Below, in pieces: positions 58,002-64,000 of a stretch of DNA of 64,000 nucleotides. The stretch's first letter is position 1; each line of letters opens with the position of its first letter. The stretch is taken from the NCBI GenBank assembly GCA_000827265.1, contig KN834878.1, positions 24,198 to 88,197 on the forward strand. Direction: 5' to 3'. This DNA comes from Collybiopsis luxurians FD-317 M1 (taxonomy: Eukaryota; Basidiomycota; Agaricomycetes; Agaricales; Omphalotaceae). Position numbers and translations under genes: made by a program. The notes beneath the pieces are model-generated. The model was not told the origin of the DNA. It made no database searches and saw nothing but the letters and a program-made list of their open reading frames with translations.

Positions 58002-58772
58002 AACAGCTGCACTTATGACTTGCTGTATCTCATATTGCACCAGATATGGCTTGAAAAACAATATTCTGATTTCAGTGGTTATACATATCTGCTTGTGATA
58101 TTTAATGACTTGAAGTTGTATTGTCAGGGCATGATCAGTTTGGAATACACCCAGGATTCATTTTGTCAGTCAATTCAGCACTTACAGCTGTTTGGCTGGG
58201 GAAGCTATATGTCTGTCACAGAACTACTCAGGCATATTTTCCAGCTACACTATCCCTGTATTAATGTGCATATTTTATGTACCAACAGCCATGTATTCTG
58301 TCCCAATGCAGATGCTTATCCTACTGCTTCACATCTTGGACCTCCAATGGATCACATGCCAACTTCTACTAATGACTGGATCAATGGTATTCTGAGTGCC
58401 AGAGCTTCAAGATGCTGAGAGTGTCCTGATGCCCTGGGTGTTCACAAATTCCTGAATTATAAACTTATAGATACACCTCTGTTTATTTCAATTGACATTC
58501 AGGGCCACCATACTTTGATTTTTGACCTTGTTATGACTGTGTGTAGACCTGCTGCTACTATTCATTATGTCTTGAAAGGAGCATCATATTACAGCCCCGT
58601 GGAAAGCCATTTTGTATCTCATATTGTAGATGCAGACAGCAACATATATTTTCATGACAGTATGTGGAATTTGGGCATTGCAAGCTTCGAGGGCAAATGC
58701 CACAAAATTAATTTCAAAGCTTTCAATAGACCCACCTATATGCTTACTGCGCTCATATATATGAGATATTGA
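58002..58772 (+). pseudogene. Cysteine-peptidase-like domain (C-terminal part of the helicase fusion)
   Basis: Continues the helicase ORF after removal of the copia element. It opens with NSCTYDLLYLILHQIW, a candidate catalytic-cysteine box, then FGWGSYMSVTELLRHIF, a Cys pair around a TGA (RC-TGA-EC, about 58416), and near the end a candidate histidine box ESHFVSHIVDADSNIYFHDS (58607-58668). The pair N-x-C and H...hhhhD resembles ubiquitin-specific-protease or other papain-fold enzymes; this is a motif-level reading. The same helicase-plus-peptidase layout occurs in large agaricomycete proteins as far as can be recalled. Stop at 58770. Confidence 0.65.
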
Positions 58773-59240
58773 ATACCATATGTTGACTTGCTGTATTGCA
58801 GTTATTGACTTGCTCTGTAAACAGTCAGCATGTTCTTTTTGTACTTCTGTATGTAGTGTAAAGTGTAATGTACTCAGTTGGATGCTATATGTGAAATTTT
58901 GAACTATTAAACTGACCGCTGATACCATCAATATTCTGCTTACAGAGGGTTAGCACAATTCTGGTATTTCCTTTAAGTTCTGAGTCCAAGTAGTTAGAGT
59001 ATCCAAAAACTGGCTGAAACCCAATGTTGTGACATTATCCTTAGGTCCCATTTCACAATTTATTCCTTCTATTTACTGCCTCAACTCATGTCTGATCTGC
59101 CTGTTATATTGTGGCACATTGAGGGGATCTGATCCAGAAAAATAATGTCGCATCTCTTTATAAGCATTCAGTTTGGAAATTCACCATGCACATCTCCCAC
59201 TGCCATGATTCAAGCATTCAAAGATGTATTGTGAGTGTAC
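58773..59240. other. Unassigned AT-rich stretch
   Basis: No gene or repeat family recognised between the peptidase remnant and the F-box gene start. Confidence 0.4.
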
Positions 59241-59925
59241 TTCATTGCATAGGTGTACCCCATTTTGACTTCACCACATAGTTGCAATTGCCACAAATTG
59301 CTTTCACCCCCAGTGGTTCAGTATTTATCTTCTGCAAAAGGCCTAGTAATATATTAAATTTTTTCCAGTGTTAAATAATTATTATTGAGGCTGTAAAATG
59401 TTTGATAAATAATGAATTTTTCGGCGCTTATTTCGGCTGAAAAATGCATTGACAATTATGTAATGTTACTCAAGATATAGCCTGAATTTTTCCTGATTTT
59501 TATGTATTTTTTTTACCCAAGATATATGCAAAGTTTAACTGAGGAAAAAGAAAATATATGGCTTATGGTGTATGTCTGTGGATGGAATGATGATTTCAAG
59601 CTTTTCAAGTTCAGAAAAAAAAGAGAAAAGAAAGAGAGTGAGAGAAATGTTTATCTTATATGTACGCACCAGGCTGTCTCTTTATTTTTGGGCAAAGTTG
59701 ACTGCAGAGCTCGGAACCATTTAATCTCTGGGCCGCTTTCAAGATATCAGGTTATGGCTGATGGTCCAGTCCGGATGTTGAGAAATCTTGAAATCCCATG
59801 GTCAATGCTCCCGTTTGGGCATCAGCCTTTTCAAGATGACTCATGTTTTCTGTGACATTTCTAAGTGCCAAGGGCATTTATTTGTGCTGCCATATACTTC
59901 AGTTGATTTTGCTGCCTGTACACAA

Positions 59926-59960
59926 TTATTATCATTATTATTATTATTATTATTATTATT
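59926..59960. repeat. (ATT)n microsatellite
   Basis: About eleven ATT units inside foldback copy B. Confidence 0.95.
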
Positions 59961-60794
59961 GTCTCTATAGACTATGTCACTATACCCTATAAACTGCATG
60001 TTTCTTTCCACATTAAATCCCACTGATATGCTGCTCCCCTTGATTCTGCTTTTTTGCCAACTGGACTTCTGAAGTATGAACCTGCTTAGGTACCTGGCTC
60101 AGGTCATGTCCATAGGCATGCAGTTTTCTCCTCCACTTCCCTGACATTCAAAATGGCATGAGCATTGAAAATACAAGCACCGCAAGTATCAATTTCACTA
60201 TCCTCAATCACTCAATCACCAGAAGCTATCTCAATTTCAACAATGAAGCTGATCTCTCAGTCAACCTTCTGCAGTGGATGATGCCACCTATGCCCGAAGT
60301 ATCTGAATCCACCGCCATGAGAACACAATTGATTTCAGCTCATGGAATGAAGTGAAACTTGTCCTGTAGCTAGTTTGAGCTTTGAGAGGGAGCTGTATGT
60401 TTTCACAGCAGTACTGGTCTGTAGGTATTTTGTTGGGAAAAGATCCAGATAGGCAAGAGGTGCTGTCATCAAACATTGAGAGTGCACCATGGGGTCAAGG
60501 GAAAGTGGTGAAAATTCAGCCACAATTGAGCTCACACTGACAACGCAAATGGGCATTGGCCTTTTTCTTGGTTTTCCAGCAAAACTGTGAACACCACCAT
60601 AATTATCTGAATGTATACTAATGGGAAGGAAAGAAGGGCAATGCACAAGCCTATGTACCCAGTGCCGAGATTAGATAATTCTGAGATAGGAAATGTCAAA
60701 GCATTATCAGAGGCTGTGTGGCCGATGTCCATATATGACATCGGCCATCCACAGGCATGGTCAGTAAGCCAAATATATTGCCACCCCTATAATG

Positions 60795-60890
60795 GCCATG
60801 AAATGAAACATTTTATGGGTGCTCCAGGCCAGGCCGGCCGTGAAATAAAACATTTTATGGGTGGTCCAGGCCGGGCCGCCCATAAAATCT
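60795..60890. repeat. Doubled AAACATTTTATGGGTG unit with GGCC-rich core
   Basis: Two copies of a roughly 45-bp unit (AAACATTTTATGGGTGSTCCAGGCC...GGCCG) inside foldback copy B, just before its right arm. These are the most GC-rich bases of the element. Confidence 0.8.
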
Positions 60891-62225
60891 TTTCTTTCTC
60901 AAGTGGCAAATCTATTGTAATATACTTTCTTTTTCGGCCGAAATAAGCGCCGAAAAATTCATTATTTATCAAAACATTTTACAGCCTCAATAATAATTAT
61001 TTAACACTGGAAAAAAATTGGAAAAATTCTGGAAAAAATTTAATATATTACTAGGCCTTTTACAGAAGATAAATACTGGACTGCTGGGGGTGTTTTGTGC
61101 ATTCTTCATCTGAGAGATCTGCATTCTCTTGCGGCAGTCAATAAATGGTGTCATAAAATGATTATGGGTTATATTTGTTGTGCAATGTCTGTGAAGTTGG
61201 TACTGGAACCGTATTTTGACACTGAGGAAAAAATTGGACATTTTCAGCATCTGCTAGTACAACTAATTTGCTTGTTCCTTCAATTGGTTCTTAATCTTTT
61301 CTACAGGCATTGACTGATGGCTTAGTATCAGGTTCAATTGCATTGCAGTTATTTAGCTGTGTCAGGTATCCTAAATCAGATCTAGACATGTACTGCAATA
61401 TCAATGGGTGTCTTGCCATTGGTACCTGGCTGTTATTGATTGGGTACAACTTTGTTGCAAAAGGAAAACAGGAGCTTTCATTCCTTAATGATTTTCGCTG
61501 TGCAAAGCAGCCTGCAAATTTGACTGGCAGCAATTCACTGCAAGAGACATCAGGTGAGTATCTGCTGGGCAGTGTGAAAGAAGTGTGGAACTTCATTAGC
61601 AGCTCTGGCAAGTGTGTCCAGTTAATAGCTACCCAAAACACTCTGCTTGCAACAGTGTTGTCTTTCCACTCAAGTATGTACCTGTAGCCTGATAGTCACT
61701 CCTCATTGCCCTTGGTAATATCATGCATTCTGTTTCAGCTTGTGTAATGAACATCATCACTCACAATGCGGCATATTCACTCTACCCTTGACTCATGTTC
61801 ATTGATAATGTTACAGTTCTCACTAAAACTTGTTCTGTTCTTCTCAATCAGAATACTTTGGCCTCCAGAAGTACAAACATTGTGGGTACAATGTAACCAC
61901 AAAAGCACCATTGCAATGAGTTGCATCTATGTCTTCGGATTTATCTTTTGTAGCGCCTTGTTCCTTACATGACAAGTGGTGTTGGAAAATTGATCTGCAG
62001 TACTTTGGTCAGCCTATTGCTAACTTAAGCATGCTTGAGCACAACAGCTGGAAAAATTCCTTTGTGTTCAACCAGTTTTTCCTTGATTTCTTTGAATACC
62101 ATCTATGATCTGCTTATACTGAACTGTCTGACTCCACTTCCAACATTTGCTCCACATTGAACTGCAATAGTGACATTGTGTAAGGTTTGACTTTGCACAT
62201 GGAACATAACATTTAACATCTGTTC

Positions 62226-62679
62226 CTCTCAGGTATCTTGGTAAGGGGCGGCAGTATGAAACTTTGGTCATTACTGTGTCTCCTCAGAAGCGATTTGATG
62301 GCGCAGCACAATGGGCAGCAATGCATCTCACCAAATCTGTTATTTGTTTGGCTTCCCAACAACCTGACTACAATATTTTGAAACCATCTCATGCAGTTTT
62401 ACTTTACTGTGTTTTTGTTATGATAAGGCTATGTTATCCCTTGTACGAGCTGGTGAGCATTTCTCCCACGCAAGCTATTTCCACATTGCTCACAGCCTGA
62501 TTACAGAAATTTGTGATACCCACCCTTCATTCCTTCAAGACACAGGGTCTCGCAATACACTGTGTGGCAACAAACCATTTGAAGAATGGCAGAAGGTGCA
62601 CTCTGGTCTTTTTGAGCAGCTCAAAAATGATGGAATTGGTTTCATAATCAGTCAGCATACCTCACAGGCTACTTTTTAG
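62226..62679 (+). pseudogene. Unrecognised coding remnant
   Basis: Two overlapping open frames (RYLGKGRQYETLVITVSPQK; FSHASYFHIAHSLITEICDT then FEEWQKVHSGLFEQLKNDG). The length and composition look protein-like but no family was recognised. It may be the tail of the preceding gene or a separate fragment. Confidence 0.35.
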
Positions 62680-63257
62680 TATCGCAGCAAGTACAGTAAT
62701 GACCTATCTAGCTCTTACAAATTGATAATCTCGAGGCATCTTTCTACCAACAGCATGATTGCATGATGCTCTTTTCAGTATTGAGTGATTTTTACCTGCA
62801 GTTTCTTTCCCTGGTGCCCCACATGCCTACACACAACAAATAGTCTTCTTTGACCCTCCCGCCTGTGCAAGAAAAGGTCTTACATTTTCCAATATTGTAA
62901 ATGCCAGTCCACTGTTGGTACCCCATGGATGCCTCATGTCAATTTACATATTGCGCTGCACTTTGAATACCAACAAAACACTGAAAATTTCTTGATTATT
63001 TAGTTTTTCTTGTTATCTGATTTTCAAGTCCAAATCAGCCATCAGATAAACTATACTCTGGTTTTTGTTTAATGTTTTCAAATGCCAGGTCTGCTACAGT
63101 CCTCAGCATTTTCCAGTAATTGGACTACACATTCTTGCTTTCATTCAGTAATTGAGCTGTATCTGTTTCATATATTATATCGATCTTTCTTATACTACAC
63201 ATACCTCCTTCACTTGAGAAATTTTGCAATTTCTATCTAGAGCAGGAGATAGAACCC

Positions 63258-63710
63258 ATGTCATTGCTTCAATGCATCAAATTCCTTCATCTCAGGGACT
63301 GCAATAAATTCATTTTTGTCTCATTCCACTGGCCACTCCTTCAAGAACTTTTAACTTATACCGCTAATCTCCAGGTACTCAGTCTCCATTGCCTGAACCT
63401 TGACAAGGTATTTTTTGATGTACTATCTGGACTCACCCAAATGATCACTCTGGAGGTGGGGTGGTGCATGCTCAACCTGGATGGGGTAGACATTGTAAAC
63501 TGCTGCCTGCTGATACATCATCTCTGTATATTCAGCAACAAATGGATCCACCTGGACAGCGTGCCAGCAATCTATTCATATAAGTTGCTATTTGTGGGTT
63601 GGTGCACTTGCTTAAAAGAAGTGTTGTTTAACTTCAAGTTCTGTGGAGAGTACAGTATTGCATCCAGCAGTACCGTGATTGGATTTTTGCATTGGCCTAG
63701 CTCTTTGTAG
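63258..63710 (+). pseudogene. LRR fragment of an F-box-type protein
   Basis: The reading LLTYTANLQVLSLHCLNLDK, VLSGLTQMITLEVGWCMLNL shows the LxxLxL spacing of leucine-rich repeats in agaricomycete F-box proteins. No F-box is visible and the ORF is only 150 residues, so this is a fragment. The stretch before it (62690-63250) holds nothing recognised. Confidence 0.5.
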
Positions 63711-64000
63711 CATATGCACATGAAGACAGAGGTGGCCTCTGAATGATGGCCTTTGTTGGACAATGCTACTATGCATTGTGAATTTGGTGAACAAATGTGA
63801 ATCGCTTGTACAATTTTCCATGGGTCCATTTGTACCTCCACTCACAGACTGACACTTCTGAATCAATGCAAAGCATCTTGTTGTTCCAGCTTCTCTGTTC
63901 AGCATCATCAGCTCACAGCCAAGGCCAACCAAACCCATGCTGAAATTTGGCATAGACTTTGACTTTACATGGCTGTTGACATTTCTGCCAATGCATTCAC
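63711..64000. other. Window end, nothing recognised
   Basis: CpG-poor sequence with only short frames on either strand; no family features. Confidence 0.4.

Larger units (their letters stand above)
59305..61092. mobile_element. Foldback element (family 1, copy B)
   Basis: Ends CACCCCCAGTGGTTCAGTAT and, reversed, CACCCCCAGCAGTCCAGTAT, with inverted arms of about 155 bp sharing GGCGCTTATTTCGGC at their inner ends. The target duplication is TTT (59302-59304, 61093-61095). The 1.5-kb interior has an (ATT)n run, a doubled GC-rich unit and no recognised gene. Confidence 0.85.
59282..62170 (+). pseudogene. F-box/nucleotidyltransferase-like gene split by a foldback element
   Basis: A first piece before 59305 (LQLPQIAL) and a second after 61095 (CILHLRDLHSLAAVNKWCHK) form an F-box once the foldback element and one TTT are removed. 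After an intron (about 61255-61308) comes ALTDGLVSGSIALQLFSCVR followed by YPKSDLDMY, the GS...DxD pattern of a nucleotidyltransferase fold. Then come IATQNTLLATVLSFHS and, over another intron (61676-61738), TCVMNIITHNAAYSLYP. TGA follows where this family usually has Arg. A last block WCWKIDLQYFGQ ... HNSWKNSFVF sits at 61980-62075. Such F-box/NTase-like proteins are common in agaricomycetes and unstudied. Stops at 61791 and about 61917 make it a pseudogene. Confidence 0.65.

Noticed and set aside
23524..58420. Recoding of TGA as an amino acid in this genome
   Set aside because: Host genes end at TGA normally (WDR5-like gene) and the in-frame TGAs are confined to CpG-depleted transposon DNA in arginine contexts, so mutation explains them.
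59502..59855. 117-residue ORF inside foldback copy B as a possible transposase
   Set aside because: No DDE or helix-turn-helix pattern; it starts inside the terminal repeat arm and looks like chance coding in AT-rich DNA.

Overview
The window looks like nuclear DNA of a mushroom-forming basidiomycete (Agaricomycetes). Host genes are packed with 45-70 bp introns, and the F-box/leucine-rich-repeat genes, the kinase-like gene and the transposon families are all agaricomycete in style. Two gene islands (about 3.9-16 kb and 42-51 kb) alternate with transposon islands (0-2.5 kb, about 16-41 kb, 51-64 kb). The gene islands are rich in CpG. The transposon islands are almost empty of CpG, and nearly every in-frame stop in their coding remnants is a TGA where arginine (CGA) would be expected.

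Gene island 1: a RabGAP with GRAM, TBC and EF-hand domains (3.9-8.3 kb, +), convergent with a WDR5/Swd3-like WD40 subunit of the histone H3K4 methyltransferase complex (8.7-10.3 kb, -). The WD40 gene is divergent from a TEA/ATTS-domain transcription factor (11.0-13.1 kb, +). Next comes the 5' part of an F-box gene (13.5 kb).

Transposon island 1: the F-box gene is broken by an 8-kb Tnp2/CACTA-like DNA transposon (14.2-22.2 kb). That element itself carries a 254-bp TA-flanked MITE, a palindromic foldback element and a solo LTR. Further pieces of the F-box gene lie at 22.2 kb, at 22.7 kb and, inverted, at 28.9-30.0 kb, separated by a solo LTR and a decayed Ty3/gypsy element. Past it lie CACTA-type termini and a pseudogene copy of the 5' end of the IND1 gene, which holds a Mutator-like element with an assembly gap. 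A complete Ty3/gypsy element (33.2-42.1 kb, 5-bp target duplication) ends just upstream of a kinase-like gene.

Gene island 2: the kinase-like gene (42.1-44.2 kb, +), a duplicated noncoding stretch, a copy of the DNA that precedes IND1, and the apparently working IND1/NUBPL gene (46.8-49.3 kb, +), the P-loop assembly factor for mitochondrial complex I iron-sulfur clusters. Its last intron carries a Mutator-like element related to the one in the pseudogene. An HMG-box-like gene (about 50-51 kb, -) follows, with an in-frame tandem duplication near its 5' end.

Transposon island 2: the C-terminal half of a PIF1-type helicase fused to a cysteine-peptidase-like domain. The fusion is split by a Ty1/copia element (53.0-58.0 kb) exactly at the predicted catalytic cysteine box. 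A second foldback element (59.3-61.1 kb) sits inside the F-box motif of an F-box/nucleotidyltransferase-like gene, and leucine-rich-repeat remnants follow to the end.

A useful property of the window is that several insertions can be removed on paper, with one target duplication, to give back an open reading frame, an intron or a paralogous empty site. This dates the nesting and defines element ends without any outside data.
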